A stretch of 64,000 nucleotides of DNA. It comes from Bryobacteraceae bacterium. GTDB taxonomy: Bacteria > Acidobacteriota > Terriglobia > Bryobacterales > Bryobacteraceae. The number at the start of each line of letters is the position of its first letter. The first letter of the stretch is position 1. Both the position numbers and the translations under genes were made by a program. Positions 17,290-26,983 of this stretch are shown piece by piece. The notes beneath the pieces were generated by a model, which was not told where the DNA came from, made no database searches, and saw only the letters and a list, made by a program, of their open reading frames with translations. The stretch covers positions 62,001 to 126,000 of the forward strand of contig JAIEMJ010000006.1 in the NCBI GenBank assembly GCA_019752335.1, read 5' to 3'.

Positions 17290-18453
17290 TCATGACCGGA
17301 ACATCACGTTCTCGTTCTTGAAGGTCCGCAACGCAAAGTAGAAACAAATCCCCGCGTAAGCGACGTTGGCGAAAAACGTCGTCAGAAAATTGGCCATCGT
17401 AAACTCACCTTGCAGCACCGCCTTCAACAATTGGCTCGCGTTGAAGATCGGAATCAACGACAACGCTGGGCTTAGTTCCGTCCCCGGTAACCCGCCCAAC
17501 AAGGCCGGCAAAATCACCAGTAGCAAAAGCGGCGTCAGGTAGCTTTGCGCTTCCTTGAAGCTCCGCGCAAAGGAGGCGATCGCGATCATCAACGCCCCCG
17601 CCATCAAGGCGACAGGAAACATCGTGAGCAGTAGCAATGCCAGCGTACCCCAGTCCAGCGAGATATTGCCGAGCAACGCCGCGAACTTCGCGTCGTTCAT
17701 CATCGCGCTGCTCTTCATCGAGATGAAGAAGCTGCCTAAGGTGAGCAAGACCGTCGCATAGAGCGCCACTACCGTGGCGAGAATCTTGGCCAGGACAATC
17801 TCCGCGCGCGAGGCCGGCGAGGCCAACAAGGCTTCCATCGTTTTGCGTTCGCGCTCGCCGGCCGTCATGTCCACCGCCGGGTGCATCCCGCCCGAAAACA
17901 TCAACAGAATCACTATGTAGCCCAGCATAGTGCCCAGCAGGAAGCCGCCCATCTTGCGCTCGCTGGCCACGTTCACGCGCTCCACGCGAAAGGGCTGCAA
18001 GACCGCAGCCGGCACGCTCAGCTTCGCCAGACTCTCGCGAATGCGCTCTTCTTTCAGTTCGGCCAACGCGGTGCGCAAACGATCCGCCACCAGGTTCGAA
18101 GCGGCGCGGGTGGCGTCCACCAAGAGCCGAATCTGCTGCCCATTCTGCTCGATACCGGCCGCGACGCGCTTCTGCTCGATTGCCGTGCGCAGGTCCTTTT
18201 CGACGATGGGCCGCATGCCGGAACGCGCAATCGCCGCCTGCAGGTCGGGCGTCATCTCGAGCGACTTTACGCCCACGGTGGTCGCTTGCGCTTCGTTCTT
18301 CTTACCGGTCTCCTCAATGAACTTACTCACGCCGATACCCATCAGCGGAAAAGCCACCAACGGCAACACCACCATGCCGATCAACGTGCGGCGGTCCCGC
18401 AAGAGGTCGATCACTTCGCGGCGTAGGATCACCAGAATCAGAGAGAGACGCAT
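17290..18453 (-). CDS. ABC transporter permease (NatB-like, ABC-2 type)
   Basis: 387 residues. There is one N-terminal helix, a large extracytoplasmic domain (about 45-165), then five hydrophobic helices from about residue 170 on. TAGERERKTMEALLASPASRAEI is the hallmark ABC-2/NatB loop before the second helix. The end (ALRTFKNENVMFRS) is typical of NatB proteins. It follows its ATPase partner by 3 bp and is the last gene of the long minus-strand operon, closed by the terminator at 17261-17288. NatAB systems export Na+ or other small substrates; the actual substrate is not known. Confidence 0.9.
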   Translation of the reverse strand: MRLSLILVILRREVIDLLRDRRTLIGMVVLPLVAFPLMGIGVSKFIEETGKKNEAQATTVGVKSLEMTPDLQAAIARSGMRPIVEKDLRTAIEQKRVAAGIEQNGQQIRLLVDATRAASNLVADRLRTALAELKEERIRESLAKLSVPAAVLQPFRVERVNVASERKMGGFLLGTMLGYIVILLMFSGGMHPAVDMTAGERERKTMEALLASPASRAEIVLAKILATVVALYATVLLTLGSFFISMKSSAMMNDAKFAALLGNISLDWGTLALLLLTMFPVALMAGALMIAIASFARSFKEAQSYLTPLLLLVILPALLGGLPGTELSPALSLIPIFNASQLLKAVLQGEFTMANFLTTFFANVAYAGICFYFALRTFKNENVMFRS

Positions 18454-18456
18454 CGG

Positions 18457-19197
18457 TTAAGCCACCTGCCGTTCGAGTAAGTCGAGAAAGACTTCCCGCA
18501 GACGTTGCTTGCCGGTGACGGCTCGGAGTTCTTCCATGGTGCCCGTGGTGCGTAGCCGGCCCTCGTTGATTACCGCGATCCGGTCACACAGATACTCGGC
18601 CTCCTCCATGATGTGGGTGGAATAGAGGATGCAGCGACCCTCGCGCTTGGCTTCGAGAATAAAGCCCTCGACGATGCCCGCGGTTACCACGTCGAGCGTG
18701 GCCGTGGGCTCGTCAAAAATTAAGACTGGGGGATTGTGAATCAGCGCGCGGGCAATCGCCGCCTTCTGCCGCATGCCGGACGATAGCTTATCGAAACGCG
18801 AATCGGCGAAGCCGCTCATCGCCAGCCGCTCAATGAGTTCGCCGCTGCGGCGCTTCAGCGTCGCCTCATCGACGCGGGAGAGCCGGCCAAAGAAGAGCAT
18901 GAGTTCGCGCGGCGTCATGCGCTGGTACAGTCCCATGTCGCCCGACAGGAAACCGATCGATTCGCGCACGCGCGCCGGCGACCGCTGCACGTCGAAGCCA
19001 TTCACGCTCGCGCGCCCCGCCGTGGGCGCGAGCAGCGTCGCCAGCATGCGCAAACAAGTGCTCTTCCCCGCGCCGTTCGGGCCCAATAGGCCGAAGATCT
19101 CGCCGGGGGCGACCGTGAAACTGACGTCATTTACGGCGTGGACCACGCCCCGCTTTTTGTCGGCAAAGCTTCGGCTGAGGGATGCTACTTCAATCAC
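18457..19197 (-). CDS. ABC transporter ATP-binding protein (NatA-like)
   Basis: 246 residues from the GTG at 19197 (MIEVASLSRSF). A longer frame to 19263 would overlap the upstream gene and adds no domain. Walker A is at 39-47 (GPNGAGKST), the signature reads LSSGMRQK, Walker B reads VLIFDEP, and the switch His lies in YSTHIMEEAEYL. It pairs with the permease that starts 3 bp downstream. Position within the envelope operon suggests cotranscription with the TAM genes, which may be read-through and not a shared function. Confidence 0.92.
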   Translation of the reverse strand: MIEVASLSRSFADKKRGVVHAVNDVSFTVAPGEIFGLLGPNGAGKSTCLRMLATLLAPTAGRASVNGFDVQRSPARVRESIGFLSGDMGLYQRMTPRELMLFFGRLSRVDEATLKRRSGELIERLAMSGFADSRFDKLSSGMRQKAAIARALIHNPPVLIFDEPTATLDVVTAGIVEGFILEAKREGRCILYSTHIMEEAEYLCDRIAVINEGRLRTTGTMEELRAVTGKQRLREVFLDLLERQVA

Positions 19198-19211
19198 GAT
19201 GTCTCTCGATC

Positions 19212-19508
19212 TTAGCTGGTTTCCGCCCGGGCTATGGCGGCTTCCAGTTCCGCCTGCGTCCAAGCGGTCGAAACGAATAACTCCTGGCGGGCCCCGGCGC
19301 TGAGCGCAATCGCCTTCCAGCCATTCGTTACCGGTACCGTCACGCGGATCCGCACTTTGCCCTTGGCGTCGCGCACCGGCCGGATGACGCCGGGGATGAT
19401 CGAACGGATCTCCGGGTTATCGTTGAGGAGCTTTTCGAGTAAGTCGCGCAAGCCATCGATGATGCTATGCTCCACCTTAAGCTTGCCTTGCACCTTGCGT
19501 AACTTCAC
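19212..19508 (-). CDS. DUF2103-like small protein
   Basis: 98 residues from the GTG at 19508, which overlaps the tamB stop as GTGA; the ten kilodalton frame is otherwise open further up only as a shadow of tamB. It reads HSIIDGLRDLLEKL, IIPGVIRPVRD, VRIRVTVPVTNGWKAIAL, QELFVST. This matches my memory of DUF2103 (predicted metal-binding) proteins, which have an initial His, IIPGRI, and QE(V/L)F motif; the match is by recollection, not search. Translational coupling to tamB and the downstream ABC ATPase suggests a fixed operon place. Function unknown. Confidence 0.6.
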   Translation of the reverse strand: MKLRKVQGKLKVEHSIIDGLRDLLEKLLNDNPEIRSIIPGVIRPVRDAKGKVRIRVTVPVTNGWKAIALSAGARQELFVSTAWTQAELEAAIARAETS

Positions 19509-22500
19509 TTGAAGCGCTTCCGGTAAAAAAAATCGAGGCCGAAAACGCCATTCTCGTCCCGGACGGCGAGCGCCGAGAATTCGCGCGAGAAGTCCCACTC
19601 CACGCTGACGATCTGCTGCTGGGTGCGATTCAGGTTCGTAATGAACGTCACGGTGATGTCGCGCGAAACTTGTTGCTCAATCGTCAGGCGGGCTTGGGCC
19701 GTGTTTTCGAGGCCGGTTAATTGCGGATCAATGCGCACCCGGCTGACGCCGAAGAGCCTTTGCAAGCGTCCGGTAAGCGGGGCGGCGACCGCTTGGCCGA
19801 GCAGCGCGCTACTGGCGCCCTGCAGAAAAGTCGGGCTCTGCACGTTCGCGCCGCTGGCGACCGACCCACTCGGAGTGCGGCCCACGGTGAGCAGCGCGAG
19901 AATCTCAGAGGATTGCAATGGCGGGTCCGACCGGTAGGAGAGATTTAACTTACTCGCCGGGCCCGCGAAGTTAATCGTCACCACCACACCGCGCACGCGC
20001 GTTTGTAGGTCCAGATTGATGGTGGGTTCGATCTTGGTCTGGTTATAGAAATTCACCTCGCCCCGGTCAATCGTGTACTTGGTACCGAAGAAACTAATTT
20101 CGCCCTGGGTAAACGACGTCCGCCCGAGTAAGACCGGACGCGCCGGCGTGCCGCGGAGCCGCAGGTTCACCTCGGCCTCGACATTCTGCGTCAGCGACGT
20201 GGTTACCTGCGCATTCAGCGCGGTATCCACGCGCACATCGAACTGCATGTTCTTCAAAAACTCGTTTTCAATCCGCGGTGCCGCCGCGGAGCTCTTGCTG
20301 GAGTCCGCAATCAACGTGCCCAAGTCCGTGCGCGGACTTAGCGCGGCCCGCAATAAAGTAACTGATCCAGAGAGCAAACTGCGGGTCGCGCTGCCGGCCA
20401 AGGTCAGGGACGTATTCACCGCGGTGCTCACGCCCTCCGGATAGCGCACGCGTACGTTGTCGGCCTGGGCCTGTAGCTGGTAACTCAACTCACCGCCAAA
20501 GCCGATAAAGCCGCCCAGACGAATCGTTCCCCCGCCGGACTGCGCCGTCAGGTTTTCCAGCCGCGCGCGGGAACGGTCAAAGAAGACCACCCCATTCACT
20601 TTCTCCAGTCCGTTCGGAACGTCGCGCAGGAAGAATGAGGCGTCGCGCAGCTCCATGCGCCCGGCCATTAAGGGCTGCGCCAAGGTGCCGCGCACCGTCA
20701 AATCAAGGGTAGAGTTACCTGCCGCGAGTAAGTCCGCCTTCAGCGCCGAAAGTACCGCCAGATTCGCATCGCCAGTGAAGCGCAGGTTGGCCGTCTGGGT
20801 TCCCTGCGTCGTCAGCAAGCCGGACGCCGTCAGTTTCGTGTCCTTCGCCGTCAGTTTCGCTTGCTTGATGTCGAAACCCTTCGCGTCGTAAGTTACTTCG
20901 AGCGGCCCTTCATTACGCAAGGTAAAGTCACGCCGCGCTACTTCGCTCATGGCCTGCCGCGGCGTAATGCCCAATTGACTTACCTGGATCTTTCCCGTCA
21001 TGCTGGCCGGATCGCGCAAGTTCCCCTTGAAGCTTCCGTTGGCTTCGAGCCGAACGTCGAAAGAAATGGGCGCCTCTATGAGTAGATCCTGAAAGTCGTC
21101 CAGCTTCGCACCCTGCAGGGTAAACTGCCCCTGCCCCGGCATCAGGCCGTTCAACTGCCACTGGGAAGCCGCCGTTACCGCGGCGCCCCGGAGCAGCCCG
21201 CTGGCGGTGATGTTTACCCGGCTGGCCTCGGTCTTCGCATGAATCGTCAGCGCGCCGACCGGCTTGCCTGCGTAGGCGGCTTGCTGCACCACGGCTCGCC
21301 CATCTAGCGTATTGAATTCGGCCTGTCCGTTGGTTAAGCGGCCGCGGATCCGTCCATCGATTTCGAGCCTTCCGGTAACGGACGGAAAGCGCTCCCGGAA
21401 TTGCGCGATTCGCTCCAACAGGAGGCCGGAGCCTTGGCCCGCCGCATGAAAGGCGCCGTTCTGATAGTCATTTGGCTCATGGACGTAAGTGCCGGAGAAT
21501 TCGAGCGGCTGCCGGTCAATCGCCAGGCGGCCTTCCCGAACATCGATCTGCTCTCCGGAGTAACTTACCTGGCCCGTTACCAGACCCAACGATTGTCCCT
21601 GGTAAACTGCGTCATTCCATTGCAGCGCGCCCGATAACTTAGGGTCCTGAAGCGTGCCCGCTAGCTCCGCGGTGCCCTTCAGCCGGCCCTTGGCTTCGGA
21701 CGTCAGCGGCGCTACTTCGATATCGCTGGCCGCTAAGTGGCCCTTGAGAGAGCTACCCGGCCGCGTTTGCCAGTCAACCAGACTAACCTGCAACGAGCCC
21801 GTCACCGTCTGGCGTCCGCGCGCGACCTCCATCGTGGTCAGTTCGAGTAAATCCGCCCGCGCGCTCACCTGCGTGCTAGCGCGCTCGATGATCTGGCCGT
21901 CGTAGGTGATACTCTTGGCGGTCAACTGGCCTCGCGCGGCCGGCGCGGCGAGTCCACCACTTACTTGGCCATGGAAGGTAACCAGTCCGCCGCTTTCGAT
22001 CTGTACCGGTAGCCGGTTGACGAAGGGAAGCTCTTGCAGGTTCGCGCTGGACAGGTCCACGTTGAGCCCGCCCAGCAAGGCGCCGGATACATCGACTTGC
22101 GTCGAGCTCGATTGGAGATGGGTGTCGCTGAGACGCACATCTTTGGCCAATGAGTCATAGGCCAGGTTCACCGTACCACGCAGCGGACGCTCGCCTTCCG
22201 TTGGAATCAGACTCAGATGGGCCGTGGCCTTCACCGCCGAGTAGTCGCTCTCGATATCGAGCGGGCCGGTAACCAGAGACGCCCACGATGGCAGGGTGGG
22301 ATCAAAGATATGCTGGGCATCGTCAAAGCGCAGGTTCGCCACGGTGCCACGCAGGCGATAGCGCGACGAACTCGCGATGAGGGAACCGCGGAAGTCACCT
22401 TGCGGCGAGTCCGCGTGTAGCTTCGTTACTTCGGCGTAGTGTCCGCTGTTACGCGAATGACGGTAAGTAACGTTTCCACTTAGCCGCACGCCTTTCACGT

Positions 22501-23410
22501 CGAGTTTCTCGTGATGATAGCCGAGGTTCCGGCCGCTTACCGGGCCCGTAAAGGTCCAGCCATCCTGATAAGCCACTTCGCCCTGTAACTCGCCTTCGCC
22601 CTGTTTCAGCAGGGGCACGTCGAAGTGAGTGACTAAGTCGCGCACCGGCCCGCGCGCCTTTACCTTCGCGAAGAGGACGGGATGCCGCCAGTCACGTAGT
22701 TGGCCATCCGCTGCGAGTTGTAAGCCGTCGAGCGCCGCCCGCAAGCCCGCGAAACTCACTTGGTTGCGTTCCAACGTAACGTCTGTTTGCACCGTTACCG
22801 CGAACTGGCGAACGCCCGGCATCTTAAGCGACACCTTCTCGCCCGCCAGCCTGCCCTGATAGCGGTCCTGCTGTAACTTCAGCGACACGTCCAGATTCTC
22901 TCCGCGCAGCGAAAATGGAATCTCCTGCTGATTCCAGGAGAAGATTCCTTTATCGGCGTCCAATTGATTAATCCCTAAACGAATAAACTCGGCGACGGCT
23001 TCGTCCGGTGGCCGCTGGTTCCGGCGTGGTAAGTTCGTGGAGCCGTCCGGGTAAGTAATCAGGTGTACTTCCGGCTTAGTCAGCTTCACGGCCCGCAAGT
23101 CCACATTGGGGCTGAGGAAAGAGAAAGCTTTCAGCGTTACCTCGGCCAGAGCTACATGAACGAAAGGCGGATCGGTGGCCGCTTCGCGTCCGCGGATCGT
23201 CAGGTCTGCTACCCGTACGATGCCGCGTTGCCAATCCCAATCGAATTTTCCAAACGATGCCGTCGCGCCCGTGGCCTTCTTGATCTCTGCAACCGCTCGT
23301 TCGCGGATGGTATTGGCGAGCCAGTCCGAGCGCCAGACAAAGTATCCGGCCGTGCCCAGTAAGCTAAGCACCAGACCTAGGGCGAGCAGCCATTTACGAA
23401 GACGCTTCAT
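19505..23410 (-). CDS. tamB: Translocation and assembly module protein TamB
   Basis: 1301 residues. An N-terminal signal anchor (about 8-27) is followed by a very long beta-helical AsmA/TamB-like body, and the conserved DUF490 domain fills the last ~350 residues (LTVGRTPSGS, GASSALLGQ, LFGVSRVRIDPQLTG, ending FFYRKRFK). TamB spans the periplasm and works with an Omp85 protein in outer-membrane protein assembly or phospholipid transfer. Here the Omp85 gene and a SurA-like chaperone lie just upstream in the same operon, which strongly supports the assignment. The start overlaps the chaperone stop by 4 bp. The gene is unusually rich in TTAC/GTAA words compared with neighbours. Confidence 0.93.
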   Translation of the reverse strand: MKRLRKWLLALGLVLSLLGTAGYFVWRSDWLANTIRERAVAEIKKATGATASFGKFDWDWQRGIVRVADLTIRGREAATDPPFVHVALAEVTLKAFSFLSPNVDLRAVKLTKPEVHLITYPDGSTNLPRRNQRPPDEAVAEFIRLGINQLDADKGIFSWNQQEIPFSLRGENLDVSLKLQQDRYQGRLAGEKVSLKMPGVRQFAVTVQTDVTLERNQVSFAGLRAALDGLQLAADGQLRDWRHPVLFAKVKARGPVRDLVTHFDVPLLKQGEGELQGEVAYQDGWTFTGPVSGRNLGYHHEKLDVKGVRLSGNVTYRHSRNSGHYAEVTKLHADSPQGDFRGSLIASSSRYRLRGTVANLRFDDAQHIFDPTLPSWASLVTGPLDIESDYSAVKATAHLSLIPTEGERPLRGTVNLAYDSLAKDVRLSDTHLQSSSTQVDVSGALLGGLNVDLSSANLQELPFVNRLPVQIESGGLVTFHGQVSGGLAAPAARGQLTAKSITYDGQIIERASTQVSARADLLELTTMEVARGRQTVTGSLQVSLVDWQTRPGSSLKGHLAASDIEVAPLTSEAKGRLKGTAELAGTLQDPKLSGALQWNDAVYQGQSLGLVTGQVSYSGEQIDVREGRLAIDRQPLEFSGTYVHEPNDYQNGAFHAAGQGSGLLLERIAQFRERFPSVTGRLEIDGRIRGRLTNGQAEFNTLDGRAVVQQAAYAGKPVGALTIHAKTEASRVNITASGLLRGAAVTAASQWQLNGLMPGQGQFTLQGAKLDDFQDLLIEAPISFDVRLEANGSFKGNLRDPASMTGKIQVSQLGITPRQAMSEVARRDFTLRNEGPLEVTYDAKGFDIKQAKLTAKDTKLTASGLLTTQGTQTANLRFTGDANLAVLSALKADLLAAGNSTLDLTVRGTLAQPLMAGRMELRDASFFLRDVPNGLEKVNGVVFFDRSRARLENLTAQSGGGTIRLGGFIGFGGELSYQLQAQADNVRVRYPEGVSTAVNTSLTLAGSATRSLLSGSVTLLRAALSPRTDLGTLIADSSKSSAAAPRIENEFLKNMQFDVRVDTALNAQVTTSLTQNVEAEVNLRLRGTPARPVLLGRTSFTQGEISFFGTKYTIDRGEVNFYNQTKIEPTINLDLQTRVRGVVVTINFAGPASKLNLSYRSDPPLQSSEILALLTVGRTPSGSVASGANVQSPTFLQGASSALLGQAVAAPLTGRLQRLFGVSRVRIDPQLTGLENTAQARLTIEQQVSRDITVTFITNLNRTQQQIVSVEWDFSREFSALAVRDENGVFGLDFFYRKRFK

Positions 23411-24048
23411 TTCTCGCCGAGGACCTCCTCACGATACCGAATACTCACTTGGGTGCGAGTCTGGCTGATCCAGCGATCAAGCTGATTGTCGATTCTGGCT
23501 TGGACAAGAATCTCCTCAATGGAAGGCGTAGCCGCGTCGAGTTGGGGAGGCAGGTCCGCGGTACGCGCGCGCCACTCGGGCAGAAACTTAAGTTCATAGT
23601 ATTCCCGAATGTCTTCCGGCGAAACTTGCACACCCGGCCGAAAGCGATACTCGATAAAGCGCAACACCGTCAATTGCCAGAGAAAGCTGGCGCGAACGTC
23701 GGCGGCGGTAACTTGCGCGGCCCGCAACGCTGCCTCGAAGGCGGCATCGTCGTTGGCAAAACGGCTCTGTTTGAAAGAGGCGAGTAATCCATTGGCTTGC
23801 GCCGGTTCCGGAGTGACATAGCGCGTGGTCTCAATTTCGCGCCGGATGAGCGCCTGTTGAATCAGCCGGTCCGCCGCGTCGCGCTTGCTGTCACCGTCTA
23901 ACCGCAACGGGACGCCTTCGAGGAAAGCGCGAATGCGCATCTGCTCCACCAGTTCACTTTCCGTGATGACGTTCACGCCCACGCTCACCGCGACCCGGTC
24001 AATCAATTCCGCCGGCGTAAAAAGTAGGAGTAAGTGAGCCAGGATCAT
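23407..24048 (-). CDS. SurA-like periplasmic chaperone (N-domain only)
   Basis: 213 residues with a short signal peptide. The remainder is mostly helical and follows the SurA N-terminal pattern: DRVAVSVGVNVITESELVEQMR, then LIQQALIRREI, a mid-helix FLWQLTVLRFIEYRFRPG and a final helix with IDNQLDRWISQTR. There is no PPIase (parvulin) domain, so it would act as a holdase. It lies between the Omp85 gene (2 bp) and tamB (4-bp overlap), which suggests escorting barrel proteins to the TAM or BAM machine. It could also be only a SurA-fold protein with another role. Confidence 0.75.
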   Translation of the reverse strand: MILAHLLLLFTPAELIDRVAVSVGVNVITESELVEQMRIRAFLEGVPLRLDGDSKRDAADRLIQQALIRREIETTRYVTPEPAQANGLLASFKQSRFANDDAAFEAALRAAQVTAADVRASFLWQLTVLRFIEYRFRPGVQVSPEDIREYYELKFLPEWRARTADLPPQLDAATPSIEEILVQARIDNQLDRWISQTRTQVSIRYREEVLGEK

Positions 24049-24049
24049 G

Positions 24050-26974
24050 CTAGAAAGCCTGCCCCAGAGAGAAGTGAAAGGCGAATTGATTCACCCGCTG
24101 CCGCGTCGCCACGCCGCGTTGAAAGAGTAAGTCCTGAAACGTGCCTTGAAAACCCTGAAAACGCGGCGAATTCGGACTGTAGCCGACATCCACTCGGATC
24201 GGGCCCACCGGCGTACGGTACCGCACGCCGAAGCCCACCGTGTGTACCATGTAGTTAAAGTCGGCGATATTGCGCTGCGAGGCGCGGAAGCTGATCTTGT
24301 TGAAATTCGTATAAACGTTTCCCGCGTCGTGAAACAGCACGCCACTCAAGTTATCACCGACCAGGGGAAAGCGTAATTCCAGCCCATTGATCATGACCGC
24401 CTTGCCGCCAACCGGGAAGCCCGTGACTAAGTCGCGCGGGCCAGCCTGATTTTCGGAGAAGCCGCGGTGAGAGTTGGCGCCGCCCGTGAAGAAGCGTTCC
24501 GGCAAAGGCACGTCGCGAGTGGGATTCTCGCTCAGGCCGTACTGCCAGCCAAAGGTCAAGGTTCGGGCGAAGACTAAGTCCCGCCCGATTTTATAGTAGG
24601 AAGAATTCCGGCCCAAGAAGCGCAAAAAATCAGACTGCGAAGTGAGCGCGCGCGAGGAGAACGCGGAATCGAGCGTGTTGTACCAGCCACGCTTGGCATC
24701 CAGGGGATCGTCGCGACGGTCCTGAATGAAGGTGAGCGAGGCGATCCCCAAGCGCACCGGTTGCGACAGCAGCGGGATCAACTGCGGCTCAATCTTCAGC
24801 GTCGTCTCATCTACGGCCACGCGCCGGTAAGTCAGCCGGTATTGCACGGTGGTCGCGCGCGAGAGCCGTTGGCCAAGCTGCACCGAGGCTTCCCGGCGCC
24901 GGGCGTTAAACGTACGGACGTCGCGCGAGTCATCGTAAAGCGCCGTGAAGATCAGATTGAGTTTGTCGCTGTTGCGAAACTGCGGGGCCAGGTAAGAGCC
25001 GATCACGCGGTTCTGTAAGTTCGACACGCGCGTCTGAATGCTCGCCGTATGGCCTACGCCAAAAACATTGCCGCGCGAAAGTCCCAGCAAGATCCGCGGA
25101 CTGAAGCCCGTCCCGCCGGCCGGCGAATCAAACGAGCGGATGCCGCCACCGATGCGTGCGATTTGCGCGCCCGCGCCAAAGGTGAACGAGTATTTACGCG
25201 CCTCCTCCACCTGATAGAGGACGTACTTACTCGCCTCCGCGCCATCCGGATTCTGCAGGGCCATGTCCACCCGCGAGAAGATTCCTAAATCATAAAGTCG
25301 GCGCTGGGTCGCCAGCATATTTCCTTGCGACACCGGATCGCCCTCCGCGAGCCGCAGGCGGCTGGTGACTAACTCCTGGTTGGTCGCTTCGAGGCCCTCC
25401 ACGATCACCTTGCGGATAAACTGCTGACGGCCTTCCTGCACCGCGAACTTCACCGCCACGCGGCGCTGTGCCTTATCGATTTCCACCGTGCCGTCCACCG
25501 TCGCACCGGGAAAGCCGTTGTTGAAGAATTCGTTCAACAGGACGTCGCGATCCGCGGCGACTCCGGCCTCGCTGTAGGGCTGCCCCGGCTGAGACTGTAG
25601 GATACTGCGCAGATACTCAGCCCGTTCGTCTTTTACGCCTTCTAAGTCCACTTGGCCGATCAGCCACTGCTCACCTTCTTTCACCGTCAGATAGACGGCC
25701 TGCTCAAACGGCTTACCCTGCGGGGCGGGCTGTACGCGGGATTGCACCTCGACCTCAAGAAAGCCGTTGGTGCGGTAAAGCTCTTCGATCGCCAGGCGGT
25801 CCTGCGCAAGCATGCGTTCACTGTAGCGGCCGTGCCGGTAGCGCAGCCAGGTGGCTGGCGTGGTCTGCATGCGTTCCAGCAGGGTCCGCTGGTTGAAGTA
25901 GCGGTAGCCGTCGAGTTGGAGCGAGACCAGCTTGTAACGGTCGCCGCGGGCGATGTTGTAGTCGATGGTGCGCTGGCCGCCCTGGTCATCGATGCCGTAG
26001 CCGACCTCGACATCGAAGTAACCAGCCGCCTGAAAATACTGCTCAATCCCACGCGCGCCTTCGAGCAGCAGCGCGCGGTCCACGCTGGCCTCCTGGTAGA
26101 TCGGGGTCAATTGGCGCAAGCGGCTGGGCGAAAGCTTCGCGCCGGTGGTACGCACCGCGACGGGCGCGCCGGCGTCGATGCGCAGCACGGGCTGCACGCG
26201 CCGCGTCTCCGGTTGGTAGCGAACCGCTTCCAGCGCCGTGGTGGCCATCAGGAAGTTCTTCTTGATGTAAGTGCGGCGAATGCGGTCCACCCCATTCTGG
26301 ATGCGGCTTTGCGACATGCCCTTCCAGCCCCAGTTCGTTTGCGCAAACAAGCCGAGCGCATAGGGCCAGCGGCTGGCGCGGATGATGGCGCGCGGGCTTT
26401 GGGCGAGGTTGCCGAGGAGTTCCGGCCGGCTCAGCCGCGCGCGCGGACCTGGCGCCACTTGGAATAGGACACTGATGGTTTGCGTCTCCGGGTCTCGCCG
26501 CAGATACTGCTGGATCCTGCTCTCGTAGAAGCCATTCAGGCGTAGGGTATTGGCGACGCCTTCCACGGCCTGGTTCACCTGGCCCGGCTCATACAAGGCG
26601 CCCAGGTCGAGCTTGGTGGAGTTATTCAACTGGCCGATACTGGGCGGGTCCGGCACGCCTTCGATCACGACGCGGCCAATAAACCAATTGGGCGTGGTGC
26701 GAATGATAACGTCCACTTGGCCCGCGTTCACCTCGCCCTCCACATGAATCGTATCGAAGCGGTTGGTCTTGTAGAGGTCAGCGATGGTCTGGCGAACCAG
26801 CGGCGCGGTGAGCGGGTCACCCGTTCTTACAGGGAGTAACGCACGGAGCTCCGCTTCGGGCAACGGCTGTTGCGCGGGCTCAAAACGAAGGGAGCGTACG
26901 GGAAGTCCCAGCGGGGTTTGGGCGCTGGCGCAACAAGCGAAAATGCCAATTAGCAGGAGGCTGGAGCGGGGCAC
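24050..26974 (-). CDS. Outer-membrane assembly protein, Omp85 family (BamA/TamA)
   Basis: 974 residues with a signal peptide (MPRSSLLLIGIFACCASAQ). About five POTRA repeats run from residue 25 to ~560, followed by a 16-strand barrel. The barrel has NGLELRFPLVGDNLSGVLF and a final strand ending FHFSLGQAF with the terminal Phe used as the assembly signal. GLSRGNVFGVGHTAS marks the start of the barrel. The longer-than-TamA POTRA set resembles BamA, yet the position before tamB suggests the TAM partner. Either way it inserts beta-barrels into the outer membrane. It starts 9 bp after the protease gene. Confidence 0.93.
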   Translation of the reverse strand: MPRSSLLLIGIFACCASAQTPLGLPVRSLRFEPAQQPLPEAELRALLPVRTGDPLTAPLVRQTIADLYKTNRFDTIHVEGEVNAGQVDVIIRTTPNWFIGRVVIEGVPDPPSIGQLNNSTKLDLGALYEPGQVNQAVEGVANTLRLNGFYESRIQQYLRRDPETQTISVLFQVAPGPRARLSRPELLGNLAQSPRAIIRASRWPYALGLFAQTNWGWKGMSQSRIQNGVDRIRRTYIKKNFLMATTALEAVRYQPETRRVQPVLRIDAGAPVAVRTTGAKLSPSRLRQLTPIYQEASVDRALLLEGARGIEQYFQAAGYFDVEVGYGIDDQGGQRTIDYNIARGDRYKLVSLQLDGYRYFNQRTLLERMQTTPATWLRYRHGRYSERMLAQDRLAIEELYRTNGFLEVEVQSRVQPAPQGKPFEQAVYLTVKEGEQWLIGQVDLEGVKDERAEYLRSILQSQPGQPYSEAGVAADRDVLLNEFFNNGFPGATVDGTVEIDKAQRRVAVKFAVQEGRQQFIRKVIVEGLEATNQELVTSRLRLAEGDPVSQGNMLATQRRLYDLGIFSRVDMALQNPDGAEASKYVLYQVEEARKYSFTFGAGAQIARIGGGIRSFDSPAGGTGFSPRILLGLSRGNVFGVGHTASIQTRVSNLQNRVIGSYLAPQFRNSDKLNLIFTALYDDSRDVRTFNARRREASVQLGQRLSRATTVQYRLTYRRVAVDETTLKIEPQLIPLLSQPVRLGIASLTFIQDRRDDPLDAKRGWYNTLDSAFSSRALTSQSDFLRFLGRNSSYYKIGRDLVFARTLTFGWQYGLSENPTRDVPLPERFFTGGANSHRGFSENQAGPRDLVTGFPVGGKAVMINGLELRFPLVGDNLSGVLFHDAGNVYTNFNKISFRASQRNIADFNYMVHTVGFGVRYRTPVGPIRVDVGYSPNSPRFQGFQGTFQDLLFQRGVATRQRVNQFAFHFSLGQAF

Positions 26975-26983
26975 GTCACGCGG